Origin: Streptomyces sp. 1331.2
GTDB taxonomy: Bacteria > Actinomycetota > Actinomycetes > Streptomycetales > Streptomycetaceae
Assembly: GCF_900199205.1 (NCBI RefSeq)
Contig: NZ_OBMJ01000001.1
Coordinates: 1,984,001 to 2,048,000, forward strand
Length of the DNA stretch: 64,000 bases
Reading direction: 5' to 3'
Positions 8,059-16,382 of the stretch are shown in pieces. The position numbers were made by a program, and so were the translations under genes. The number at the start of each line of letters is the position of its first letter. Positions within the stretch are counted from its first letter, which is position 1. Under the pieces are notes generated by a model. That model had not been told where the DNA came from. It searched no databases and was given only the letters and a program-made list of their open reading frames with translations.

Positions 8059-8988
8059 TCAGCCGCGGGTGGCCATGGCGCGCAGGAAGAAGGTCAGGTT
8101 GGCCGGGCGCTCGGCGAGGCGGCGCATGAAGTAGCCGTACCACTCCTGGCCGTACGGGAGGTAGACGCGCATCGTGTTGCCCTCGCCGGCGAGGCGCAGC
8201 TGCTCCTCGGGGCGGATGCCGAACAGCATCTGGTACTCGAAGGAGTCCCGCTTGCGGCCGTTCCACTGGGCCAGCTGGCCGGCGATCTTGATCATGTTGG
8301 GGTCGTGCGAGGCGATCATCGGGTAGCCCTCGCCCGCCATCAGGATCTTCAGCGCGCGGACGTACGCGAGGTCGACCTCGTGCTTGCCCTGGAAGGCGAC
8401 CGACTCGGGCTCCTTGTAGGCGCCCTTGCACAGCCGCACGCGCGAGCCGGCGCCGGAGAACTCCCGGCAGTCGGCCTCGGTGCGGCGCAGGTAGGCCTGC
8501 AGCACGACGCCCAGCCACGGGAAGTCCGCCCGCAGTTCGCGCGCGATGGCGAGGGTGGAGTCGGTGGTGGTGTGGTCCTCCATGTCGAGGGTCACCGTGG
8601 TGCCGGCGTCGGCGGCGGCCTCGCAGATGCGGCGGGCGTTCTCCAGCGCGATCTTCTCGCCGTCCACCGGGAGGAACTGGCCGACGGCCGAAAGCTTGAC
8701 CGACACCTCGGCGCCGGCCGCCAGGCCGGTCTCCTTGAGGGCCTTGAGCAGGTGCTCGTAGGCCTCGGCGGTGCCGGCGGCCTGGGCGGCGTCCTGGGTG
8801 TCCTCGCCGAGGTGGTCCAGGGTGACCTTGCGGCCGGTGGCGATCAGGTCGTCGGTGGCGGTGACCGCGTCGTCGAGGACGTCGCCGGCGACGAAGCGCT
8901 CGACTATCGCGTGGGTCGGCGGGAACTTCTCGACCACGGTGCGGACCTGCGGCGACCGGGAGGCCGCGAGAAGGGCGGAACGGAGCAT
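8059..8988 (-). CDS. Proline dehydrogenase (monofunctional, PutA PRODH type)
   Basis: The 309-residue flavoenzyme oxidises L-proline to 1-pyrroline-5-carboxylate and passes electrons to the quinone pool. The ATG at 8988 follows CCAGGAG. Family motifs include LSAVGQ, DMEDHTTTDSTL, GVVLQAYLRRTEADC, RLCKGAYKEPESVAF, the FAD/substrate-binding IASHDPN, EYQMLFGIR, and the conserved arginine pair near the C-terminus (GYFMRRLAERPAN). It lies 210 bp downstream of the P5C dehydrogenase gene on the same strand, so the two proline-catabolic steps are encoded together but with a hairpin between them. Confidence 0.93.
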   Translation of the reverse strand: MLRSALLAASRSPQVRTVVEKFPPTHAIVERFVAGDVLDDAVTATDDLIATGRKVTLDHLGEDTQDAAQAAGTAEAYEHLLKALKETGLAAGAEVSVKLSAVGQFLPVDGEKIALENARRICEAAADAGTTVTLDMEDHTTTDSTLAIARELRADFPWLGVVLQAYLRRTEADCREFSGAGSRVRLCKGAYKEPESVAFQGKHEVDLAYVRALKILMAGEGYPMIASHDPNMIKIAGQLAQWNGRKRDSFEYQMLFGIRPEEQLRLAGEGNTMRVYLPYGQEWYGYFMRRLAERPANLTFFLRAMATRG

Positions 8989-9124
8989 CGTGACTCCTGG
9001 AGCTGGTGTTTCCAAGGGTGGCAGAAAGGGGGCCGGGGCGGCGGCGTCAGGGGTGCCGCGCGTAGCGCGTCCCAAGAAGGGTGGCGGTGGGCGACGGGTG
9101 GGAAGGGCCGCCGCCCCGGCGGGG

Positions 9125-9152
9125 CGACGCCCGGCTGCGGGACCGGGCGTCG
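9125..9152 (-). terminator. Hairpin between P5C dehydrogenase and proline dehydrogenase genes
   Basis: CGACGCCCGG at 9125-9134 pairs perfectly with CCGGGCGTCG at 9143-9152 across an 8-nt loop, 46 bp past the P5C dehydrogenase stop. It may end or attenuate transcription into the downstream proline dehydrogenase gene. Confidence 0.5.
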
Positions 9153-9198
9153 CGGGTGACCGATGGCTACTGGGCGAGCCGACGGTTCAGGGGGCTGG

Positions 9199-10827
9199 TC
9201 AGCCCATGTGCGGGTAGCGGTAGTCCGTCGGCGGGACGAAGGTCTCCTTGACCGAGCGGGTCGAGGTCCAGCGCGCCAGGTTCTGCTTGGCACCGGCCTT
9301 GTCGTTGGTGCCGGAGGCCCGGCCGCCGCCGAAGGGCTGCTGGCCGACGACGGCGCCGGTCGGCTTGTCGTTGATGTAGAAGTTGCCGGCCGCGAAGCGC
9401 AGCTTCTGCATCGCGTCCTGGGCGGCCGCGCGGTCCTGGGAGATGATCGAGCCGGTCAGGCCGTACGGCGACACCGACTCCATCTGAGCCAGCATCTCCT
9501 CGTACTTCTCGTCCTCGTAGACGTACACGGCGAGGATCGGGCCGAAGTACTCGTCGCGGAAGTACTCGCTCGCCGGGTCCTGGCAGACCAGGACGGTCGG
9601 GCGGACGAAGTAGCCGACGGAGTCGTCGTAGGTGCCGCCGGCGATGACCTCGACCTGCGGGTCGGCCTGGGCGCGGTCGATCGCGGCCTTGTTCTTGGCG
9701 AAGGCGCGCTCGTCGATGACGGCCGACATGAAGTTGGACAGGTCGGTGACGTCGCCCATGGTGAGGCCGTCGACCTCGGCGGCGAACTCGTCCTTCAGGC
9801 CCGCCCACAGCGAGGCGGGGACGTAGGCGCGGCTGAGCGCCGAGCACTTCTGGCCCTGGAACTCGAAGGCGCCGCGGGTCATCGCGGTCTTCAGCACGGC
9901 CGGGTCGGCGGACGGGTGGGCGACCAGGAAGTCCTTGCCGCCGGTCTCGCCGACGATCCGCGGGTAGGTGCGGTAGCCGGCGATGTTGTTGCCGACCTCG
10001 CGCCACAGGTGCTGGAAGGTGGCGGTGGAGCCGGTGAAGTGGATGCCGGCCAGCGCCGGGTGCTTCAGCGCGACCTCGGAGACGGCCAGGCCGTCGCCGG
10101 TCACCATGTTGATGACGCCCTTGGGCAGACCGGCCTCCTCCAGCAGCTGCATCAGCAGGTGCGCGGAGTACTGCTGGGTCGGGGACGGCTTCCACAGCAC
10201 CACGTTGCCCATCAGCGCGGGCGCGGTCGGCAGGTTGCCGGCGATCGCGGTGAAGTTGAACGGGGTGATCGCGTAGACGAAGCCCTCCAGCGGGCGGTGG
10301 TCGCTGCGGTTCCACACGCCGTCCGAGGAGATCGGCTGCTCGGCCATGATCTGGCGGGCGAAGTGCACGTTGAAGCGCAGGAAGTCGACCAGCTCGCAGG
10401 GGGTGTCGATCTCGGCCTGCTGGGCGGTCTTGGACTGGCCGAGCATGGTGGCGGCGGCCAGGGTCTCGCGCCAGGGGCCGGCCAGCAGGTCGGCGGCCTT
10501 GAGGAAGATCGCGGCGCGGGAGTCGAAGGAGAGCGCCTGCCAGGCCGGGGCAGCGGCCAGGGCAGTGTCGATGGCTTCCTGCGCGTCGGCCTGGGTGGCG
10601 TTGCGCAGGGTGCCGAGCCGAGCCGCGTGGTTGTGCGGCTGGACGACGTGGATCTCGGTGCCGCCGCCCATCCGGCGCTCACCGTTGATCGTCATGGTCA
10701 GCTGGACCGGCTCCTGGCCGCCCAGCTCCTTCAGCTTGGCCTCCAGACGGGCCCGTTCCGGGCTCCCGGGGGCGTAGCTGTGGACCGGCTCGTTCACCGG
10801 CGCGGGGACCTGGGTCACAGCGTCCAT
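9199..10827 (-). CDS. L-glutamate gamma-semialdehyde (1-pyrroline-5-carboxylate) dehydrogenase
   Basis: About 542 residues. It oxidises glutamate semialdehyde to glutamate with NAD+, the second step of proline use. The aldehyde dehydrogenase fold shows ITPFNFTAIAGNLPTAPALMGN, the nucleotide-binding FTGSTATF, the glutamate motif GETGGKDFL and the nucleophile in FEFQGQKCSALSR, with the PFGGGRASGTNDKAG C-terminal signature. Length and motifs match class-1 monofunctional P5C dehydrogenases. The ATG at 10827 is preceded by AAGGAG about 12 nt away. A GTG at 10836 is an alternative but sits only 3 nt from that site. It is divergent from the PucR regulator. Confidence 0.93.
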   Translation of the reverse strand: MDAVTQVPAPVNEPVHSYAPGSPERARLEAKLKELGGQEPVQLTMTINGERRMGGGTEIHVVQPHNHAARLGTLRNATQADAQEAIDTALAAAPAWQALSFDSRAAIFLKAADLLAGPWRETLAAATMLGQSKTAQQAEIDTPCELVDFLRFNVHFARQIMAEQPISSDGVWNRSDHRPLEGFVYAITPFNFTAIAGNLPTAPALMGNVVLWKPSPTQQYSAHLLMQLLEEAGLPKGVINMVTGDGLAVSEVALKHPALAGIHFTGSTATFQHLWREVGNNIAGYRTYPRIVGETGGKDFLVAHPSADPAVLKTAMTRGAFEFQGQKCSALSRAYVPASLWAGLKDEFAAEVDGLTMGDVTDLSNFMSAVIDERAFAKNKAAIDRAQADPQVEVIAGGTYDDSVGYFVRPTVLVCQDPASEYFRDEYFGPILAVYVYEDEKYEEMLAQMESVSPYGLTGSIISQDRAAAQDAMQKLRFAAGNFYINDKPTGAVVGQQPFGGGRASGTNDKAGAKQNLARWTSTRSVKETFVPPTDYRYPHMG

Positions 10828-10936
10828 AGAGCGCACGCTCTCCTTCGTTCAATGCGGGGGGATTGCCGGCGCGGGTCGCACGCCGGCCACAGCACGAACG
10901 CTATTCCTGGCCACCGGGCCACTTGATTGGCCGGGC

Positions 10937-11102
10937 GGCTAAATTCCCCCGTACGGCGTTGTCCGGCCCGACCAAGGAGGTCACGCCGCGGTCACGGGGG
11001 CGGCCACGAGCACCGGCACCACCAGGGCCGCCGAAGCCGAGCCGCACGGCTGTCCGCACGGCTAAAATCGACCGGACGCCGTTGTCCGAGCGGATGAAGG
11101 AG
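10937..11102. promoter_or_regulatory. Tandem 43-nt leader repeat with CGGAC-N6-GTCCG palindrome
   Basis: Two 43-nt copies (10937-10979 and 11060-11102) align without gaps at 33 of 43 positions, 123 nt apart. Each begins GGCTAAA, contains CGTTGTCCG and ends AAGGAG. In the right copy CGGAC at 11073-11077 and GTCCG at 11084-11088 form a perfect inverted repeat with a 6-nt spacer. The left copy (10950-10965) has one mismatch. The AAGGAG of the right copy is the ribosome-binding site of the pucR-type gene. The positions between divergent catabolic and regulator genes suggest operators for the PucR protein. Confidence 0.45.
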
Positions 11103-11109
11103 CCCCGGA

Positions 11110-12711
11110 GTGACCACCCCCGGCCTGCCGCTCCGCCAGCTGCTGATGTCCCTCGGTGAGCCCCTGGTCGAACTCCAGGCCGCCCCGCAGGGCCTGGACG
11201 TCCCGGTGCGCGACGTCGCGATCCTCGACCCGGAGGACCCGCCGACCGCCGCCCCCGGCGAACTCGTCCTCGCGATCGGCGCCCGCGGCCGCGCCGCCCT
11301 GCCCGCCCTGCGCGCCGCCGGCCGGGCGGGCGCGGCCGCCGTCGCGGTCAAGCTGGACGGGCCGGGCCAGGCCGACGCGCTGCGCGAAGCCGCCACCGAG
11401 GCGGGCGTGGCCCTGCTCTCGGTGCGCCGCGAGACCCGCTGGGAGCACCTGGACTCCCTGGCCCGGGCGATCATCGCCGGCCCGGACGCCCCGGACGCGC
11501 CCGGCGCCCCCGAACCCAACGCGGGCGACCTCTTCTCCCTCGCCCAGACCGTCGCCGTGCTCACCAACGGCATCGTCTCGATCGAGGACACCTCCAGCCG
11601 GGTGCTGGCCTACTCCCGCTCCTCCGACTCCGACGAGGTCGACGACCTGCGCCGGCTCTCCATCCTCGGCTGGCAGGGCCCGGAGCCGTACCTGTCCAAG
11701 CTCCGCGAGTGGGGCATCTTCCAGCACCTGCGCAGCTCGGACGCCCCGATCGCGGTCGAGCCGCACCCCGAGCTCGGCCTGCGCCGCCGGCTGGCCGTCG
11801 GCATCCGGGCCGGGGCGCAGCCGCTCGGCACCATCTGGGTGCAGGAGGGCGCGCAGCCGCTGGCCCCGCTGGCGGAGCAGGCCCTGGTCGGTGCGGCGCG
11901 GGTCGCGGCGGCCCAGCTGGTGCGCCGCCGCCGGGAGCTGTCCGCCGACGTCCGGCTCACCCGGACGCTGCTCACCGGTCTGCTGGAGGGCTCCACCGGC
12001 CCCCAGTCGCTCGCCACCCACCTGGGCCTGGACGTGCGCCGCCCGGCCACCGTGCTGGCGTACGGCGCGCACACCACCGAGGCGCTGCACCGCGCCGACG
12101 TCACCGGCCTGATCTCGGTGCACACCGCCGCCCGGCACCGCACCGCGCTGCTCGCCCCGATCGAGTCCCGGGTGTACGTGCTGCTGCCCGAGCTGCCGCC
12201 CGGCCTGCCGATGGCCACCGTGCGCGGCTGGGCCTCGGAGGTGGTGACGGCCGCCCGGGAGCACCTCGGCGTGCCGCTGCGCGCCGCGATCGGCTCGACC
12301 GTCGACGGCCTGGCGCAGGTGCCCGACTCCCGTGCGCAGGCGGACCGCATCCTGGACGCGATGGGCCGCGGCGGGGTGGACCTGGACGTCGCGGCGCTGA
12401 TCGACGTCCAGGCGGAGGTGCTGGTCAGCGAGGTGCTGGCGCTGCTGCAGGAGCGCGGGGGCCTGCGCGACCCCCGGCTGACCGCGCTCACCGCGTACGA
12501 CCGCCGGCACGGCACCCGGCTCGCCGAGTCGGTGCTGGCCTGGCTGGACGCGCTCGGCGAGGTCCGGGTGGCCGCCGACGCCCTGCACATCCACCCCAAC
12601 ACCCTGCGCTACCGGGTGCGCCGCGCCGAGCAGTTGACCGGCATCGACCTCGCCCAGCCGCAGCAGCGGCTGCTGGCGATGCTGCAACTGCGGCTGCCCG
12701 CGGACGAGTAG
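11110..12711 (+). CDS. PucR-family transcriptional regulator, probably of proline catabolism
   Basis: The product is 533 residues from GTG 11110, with GAAGGAG 7 nt upstream. An N-terminal PucR domain (about 1-125, PAAPGELVLAIGARG) precedes a middle region (RRLAVGIRAGAQPLGTIWVQEG) and a PucR-type C-terminal helix-turn-helix (LHIHPNTLRYRVRRAEQLTGIDL at about 497-520). Such proteins usually activate a neighbouring catabolic operon on sensing its substrate. Its divergence from the P5C dehydrogenase/proline dehydrogenase genes makes proline or P5C the likely signal, which is inference from position. The duplicated leader repeat upstream is the probable binding region. Confidence 0.88.
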   Translation: MTTPGLPLRQLLMSLGEPLVELQAAPQGLDVPVRDVAILDPEDPPTAAPGELVLAIGARGRAALPALRAAGRAGAAAVAVKLDGPGQADALREAATEAGVALLSVRRETRWEHLDSLARAIIAGPDAPDAPGAPEPNAGDLFSLAQTVAVLTNGIVSIEDTSSRVLAYSRSSDSDEVDDLRRLSILGWQGPEPYLSKLREWGIFQHLRSSDAPIAVEPHPELGLRRRLAVGIRAGAQPLGTIWVQEGAQPLAPLAEQALVGAARVAAAQLVRRRRELSADVRLTRTLLTGLLEGSTGPQSLATHLGLDVRRPATVLAYGAHTTEALHRADVTGLISVHTAARHRTALLAPIESRVYVLLPELPPGLPMATVRGWASEVVTAAREHLGVPLRAAIGSTVDGLAQVPDSRAQADRILDAMGRGGVDLDVAALIDVQAEVLVSEVLALLQERGGLRDPRLTALTAYDRRHGTRLAESVLAWLDALGEVRVAADALHIHPNTLRYRVRRAEQLTGIDLAQPQQRLLAMLQLRLPADE

Positions 12712-12753
12712 GACACCCCCTGGTCCGCGGGCAGCCTGCGCAGGTCTAGCGGG

Positions 12754-14253
12754 TCACCGGCCGTAGCCCTGGCCGCGCTTGTGCTCGTTCAGCCGGTGCC
12801 ACGGGCCGGTGATGGCCAGCTGGATGCCCGGCGTCTGGATGTTGGCGAACAGGGTCCTGCCGTCGTCCGAGAAGGTCACCCCGGTGAACTCGCTGAACTC
12901 GGGCTTCTCGGCGGTGCCGATGTTCAGCTCGTTGCGGGCGATCGGGTAGACCAGCCCGTCCTCGGTGGCGCCGAACAGGTGCGAGACGCCCTCGCCGTCC
13001 TCGCAGATCACGATGCCGCCGTACGGCGAGACGGTGATGTTGTCCGGGCCGTCGAAGTTGTCGTGGTCGCCCCAGACGTCGGTGTTGACGCCCAGCAGGA
13101 CTTTCAGGGTGATGGTGCGGCGGGCCGGGTTGAAGAACCAGACCTGGCCGTCGTGCTGCAGCGGGCTCTCCGAACGGGCGTAGCTGGAGACGAAGTAGAA
13201 GCCGCCGTCACCCCACCACATGCCCTCCAGCTTGCGGGCCCGGGTGACCTCGCCGTCCTTGAACTGCTTGCGGACGGAGACGGTCCTGGCGTCGCGGTCC
13301 TGGACCTTGACCCAGTCCACGCCGTAGGTGGTGCCGACCTTGGTGGCGCGGGAGAGGTCGTCGACGAGCTTGCCCCGGGAGTCGAAGACCTTGAAGGCCT
13401 CCAGGGTGCCGGCGTCGGCGGCGAGCGCGCGCAGCCGGTGACGGCCGTGCTCGAAGCCGGCCGGCGGGGTCCAGCGGAACAGCAGGCCGTTGGGGTTCGA
13501 GGCGTCCTCGGTCAGGTAGACGTGGCCGCGCCTGGGGTCCACCACGACGGCCTCGTGCGCGTAGCGGCCGAAGGCCTTCACCGGCTGCGGGTCGCGGTTG
13601 TAGTCGTCGTCGAACGGGTCGACCTCGAAGACGTAGCCGTGGTCCTTGGTGAAGCCGTTCTTGCCGGCCTTGTCCTCGGTTTCCTCGCCGGACAGCCAGG
13701 TGCCCCACGGGGTGATGCCGCCGGCGCAGTTGGTGGCGGTGCCGGCGATGCCGACCCACTGCTCGACCGTGCCGTCCCGCTTGGCGTGCACGATGGTGCA
13801 GCCGCCGGCCGCGCCCGGGTCGTAGACGTGGCCCTCGGTCAGCGGCACCGGGTGCGGCCAGTTGGCGCGGGCGCCGGACAGCTCGTGGTTGACGACCATG
13901 TAGTTGCCGCCGTGCTCGTCCTCGAAGGCGGAGGTGCCGTCGTGGTTGCTCGGGGTGAACTCGCCGGTGCGCAGCCTGGTGACGCCGGCCCGGTTGAGGA
14001 CCTTGTACGCGAAGCCCTTGGGCAGCGACAGCAGGCCGGCCGGGTCCTGGACGAGCGGGCCGTAGCCGACGGCGGTGCCGCCGGCCGCGTTGGTCCCGGC
14101 GGCCGTGGCGGTCGCGGCGGCCGGGGCCTCACCGCCGGCCGGGGCGGCGATCGCGCCGGGGGCGCTGGCCAGGGCCTCGGCACTACCGGCGATCAGGACA
14201 CCGGCCCCGACGATGGTGGAACGGTTGACGAAGTCCCGGCGGGACAGCGACAT
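12754..14253 (-). CDS. PhoX-like secreted phosphatase (DUF839), Tat-exported
   Basis: The 499-residue product has a twin-arginine signal (SRRDFVNRSTIVGAG) followed by an Ala-rich cleavage region. The PhoX-type propeller shows SNHDGTSAFED, YMVVNHELSG, TNCAGGITPWGTWLSGEET, YAHEAVVVDP, GHVYLTEDASN and NITVSPYGGIVICEDGEG. PhoX enzymes are calcium/iron-dependent alkaline phosphatases that release phosphate from organic esters outside the cell. The conserved cysteine and glutamates (NCAGG, SGEE, HEAV, TED) that hold the metal cluster are present. AGGAG lies 6 nt before the ATG. A GTTCACC heptamer upstream hints at PhoP control. Confidence 0.85.
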   Translation of the reverse strand: MSLSRRDFVNRSTIVGAGVLIAGSAEALASAPGAIAAPAGGEAPAAATATAAGTNAAGGTAVGYGPLVQDPAGLLSLPKGFAYKVLNRAGVTRLRTGEFTPSNHDGTSAFEDEHGGNYMVVNHELSGARANWPHPVPLTEGHVYDPGAAGGCTIVHAKRDGTVEQWVGIAGTATNCAGGITPWGTWLSGEETEDKAGKNGFTKDHGYVFEVDPFDDDYNRDPQPVKAFGRYAHEAVVVDPRRGHVYLTEDASNPNGLLFRWTPPAGFEHGRHRLRALAADAGTLEAFKVFDSRGKLVDDLSRATKVGTTYGVDWVKVQDRDARTVSVRKQFKDGEVTRARKLEGMWWGDGGFYFVSSYARSESPLQHDGQVWFFNPARRTITLKVLLGVNTDVWGDHDNFDGPDNITVSPYGGIVICEDGEGVSHLFGATEDGLVYPIARNELNIGTAEKPEFSEFTGVTFSDDGRTLFANIQTPGIQLAITGPWHRLNEHKRGQGYGR

Positions 14254-14345
14254 GGCAGCAACTCCTGGGGGATGAACGGGGTGTCCGGGCGGGGTGTCCG
14301 GGGCAGGTCATCGGCGGGATGCCGACGCCCAGCAGGCTCCGCCGA

Positions 14346-14448
14346 GCGGGTGAACCCGGCATGACGTCCACCTCACGCCGAGGCGGCCATTTGCCAACCG
14401 ATGACCGACGCATGACCTCCGCTTTGCCAAACCGGCCTTGCCAAACCG
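14346..14448 (-). promoter_or_regulatory. Candidate PHO-box heptamer and TTGCCAAACCG direct repeats
   Basis: On the minus strand, upstream of the phoX-like gene, a GTTCACC heptamer lies at about 14348-14354. It is the core of streptomycete PhoP boxes, but the adjoining 11-nt units match poorly. Further upstream TTGCCAAACCG occurs at 14424-14434 and 14438-14448, with a shorter TTGCCAACCG at 14391-14400. No regulator is known for the second motif. Confidence 0.3.
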
Positions 14449-14507
14449 TCGCTTCGCCGACCGCCGTCAGCGCAACTCCGTCCCGCCCGTCGGCGCCGTA
14501 CCGACCG

Positions 14508-15722
14508 TCAGCGCCGCGTCGCCCGCCACTGCTCCCAGGCCGCCAGCCACAACTGCTCGGCCAGCGCGTGCTCCTCCCAGACCCCCGCCCCGCCGCCGCC
14601 CGGCCGCTCCCGCCACAGCTGCTCCCAGGCCCGTTGCGCGGGCAGGCTGGCCACCTCGCTGGCGAACACCGTGTACCGGACGACCTCCTCGACGGCCGCC
14701 TCGCCCTCCGCCGTGCCGACCAGCCAGTGCGTCTGCTGCGACAGCCGGTTGAGGTGGTTGACCATCGAGGTCACCGCCGCCGCGGCCTCCTCCCGGGTCT
14801 CGGTGGCCAGCCGCATCTGCTGGCGCACCGCCGCCTCCCAGCGCACCGCGCAGGCGTCCCCGCGCAGCCCGCGCGGCAGCCTCGGCGTGCGCCCGGCCCG
14901 GACCTGCGCCTCGATCGCGGCGGTCTCCGCGATGCTCTGGGCGATCAGCGCCCGGTGCGTCTCCAGCCCGACGGCGGGCGGCAGTTCACGCTCCTCGACC
15001 GGGACGTACCGGGCCTGCCGGGTGGCGAGGTCGCGCAGCAGGTCGGTGCGCCCGCGCAGGTACCGCTCGAAGTCCGTGATCCCGCCGAGCTCCACCCGGC
15101 CCGGGTCGACCCCGCGCCCGCACACCGTCACGGTCAGCCCGCCGACCCGCAGCCGCCCGGCCCACACCGGCCCGGCGCCGTCCACGGCGGCGCCGCCCGC
15201 CGAGGCGCCGGCGCCCACCGGGCAGCCGGGCCGCAGCACCGGCCGGTCCTCGTGCACCTCCACCGCGCAGGGCTCGCCGTCCACCGTGATCCACTCGCGC
15301 AACGCGCGCACCCGGCCCGGCCCGTCGCCCTCGTCCACGCCCAACTGCTCGTACACGCGGTCCCGTTCGTCCTCGACCACGTCCTCCAGCTCGGGCAGCG
15401 GCTCGCACCGCTCGGCCCCCGGCCGGTAGGTGCGCACGGTCACGTACGGCCCGGCCGCCGAGCGCCACTCGCCGCACTGCACCTCGACCCAGCGCAGCAC
15501 CCCGCTGGAGGTCTCGAAGGCGGCCAGCGCCTCCCCGGTACGGGCCGGCCCGTCGGTCACGCCGTACACCGGGAAGTCGGCCGCGGCGAGGGTCCGGCGG
15601 GAGAACTCCTCCTGGTCGGCGAAACGATCCTCCCGGACCGTCCCGTCCGGGGCGGGGCCCGAAGGCCCGGTGTTCCACTCCTGGTGCCTGCCGCCGCTCT
15701 CCCGCATCATCCTGTGCCGCAC
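14508..15722 (-). CDS. Conserved protein of unknown function
   Basis: I do not recognise this 404-residue soluble protein. It is acidic in its first half, with no signal peptide or membrane span. Visible features are a beta-rich N-terminal part (PVYGVTDGPARTGEALAAFE, LRWVEVQCGEW), a central VWAGRLRVGGLTVTVCGRG, and a helical C-terminal third beginning at VGLETHRALIAQSIAE and continuing through AAAAVTSMVNHLNRL to WEQLWRERPG. GTG 15722 is preceded by GCGAGGA 7 nt away. ATG codons at 15710 and 15707 are possible starts. Codon use is ordinary for the genome, so the frame is real. Confidence 0.65.
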   Translation of the reverse strand: MRHRMMRESGGRHQEWNTGPSGPAPDGTVREDRFADQEEFSRRTLAAADFPVYGVTDGPARTGEALAAFETSSGVLRWVEVQCGEWRSAAGPYVTVRTYRPGAERCEPLPELEDVVEDERDRVYEQLGVDEGDGPGRVRALREWITVDGEPCAVEVHEDRPVLRPGCPVGAGASAGGAAVDGAGPVWAGRLRVGGLTVTVCGRGVDPGRVELGGITDFERYLRGRTDLLRDLATRQARYVPVEERELPPAVGLETHRALIAQSIAETAAIEAQVRAGRTPRLPRGLRGDACAVRWEAAVRQQMRLATETREEAAAAVTSMVNHLNRLSQQTHWLVGTAEGEAAVEEVVRYTVFASEVASLPAQRAWEQLWRERPGGGGAGVWEEHALAEQLWLAAWEQWRATRR

Positions 15723-15871
15723 CCCCGAGTCCTCGCGCCCGCACCGCTGACGCCACCTTACGTGCCCGCTGCTGCCGGGTCATCAGCTCGGCTGCCGGAC
15801 CGGGGCGGTGGATGCCGGCGACAGTCGTGTCAGGAGGCCCCGTTGTCAGCCGCCCTCCCTAACCTGGCGGC

Positions 15872-16345
15872 ATGACAGCACAGAGCAGCACGGCGGAGGG
15901 CACCGCGCCGCAGGCCGGTTTCCCCGCCAGGATCAGCATCGTCACCCTCGGGGTGTCCGACCTCGACCGCAGCACCGCCTTCTACGAGGCCCTCGGCTGG
16001 CGGCGCTCCACCGCCTCCAGCCCGGAGATCGTCTGGTTCCGCACCGCCGACTCGGTGCTCGGCCTCTTCCCCACCGAGGAGCTGGCCGCCGACGCCGGCG
16101 TCCCCGCCACCGGCGAGCCCACCTTCCGCGGCGTCACCCTCGCGGTGAACCTGGAGTCCCCCGCGCTGGTGGACGCCGCGCTGGCGACGGCGGTCGAGGC
16201 CGGCGCCGTGGTGGTCAAGCCGCCGGTCCCGACCGACTGGGGCGGCTACTCCGGCTACTTCGAGGACCCGGACGGCCACCTCTGGGAGCTGGCCCACAAC
16301 CCGTTCTTCCCCTTCACCGAGGACGGCTCCCTGGACCTCCCCTGA
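15872..16345 (+). CDS. VOC-family (glyoxalase/bleomycin resistance fold) protein
   Basis: This 157-residue protein has one vicinal-oxygen-chelate module pair. ARISIVTLGVSDLDRSTAFYEALGW opens the first beta-alpha-beta unit, and GYFEDPDGHLWELAHNP closes the second with the metal-ligand glutamate. Members are metal-dependent lyases, dioxygenases or drug-binding proteins, and the sequence does not decide among them. It stands alone between unrelated genes. The start ATG at 15872 has only a weak purine stretch upstream. Confidence 0.85.
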   Translation: MTAQSSTAEGTAPQAGFPARISIVTLGVSDLDRSTAFYEALGWRRSTASSPEIVWFRTADSVLGLFPTEELAADAGVPATGEPTFRGVTLAVNLESPALVDAALATAVEAGAVVVKPPVPTDWGGYSGYFEDPDGHLWELAHNPFFPFTEDGSLDLP

Positions 16346-16382
16346 GCCTGAGCTCTGCCCGCCGCCGACTCGGTTCCTCGGC

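Noticed and set aside
10863..11159. Small plus-strand frame of 98 codons across the P5C dehydrogenase/pucR interval
   Set aside because: It only reflects the duplicated leader repeat, which repeats in phase (123 nt = 41 codons), and has no start signal or family match.
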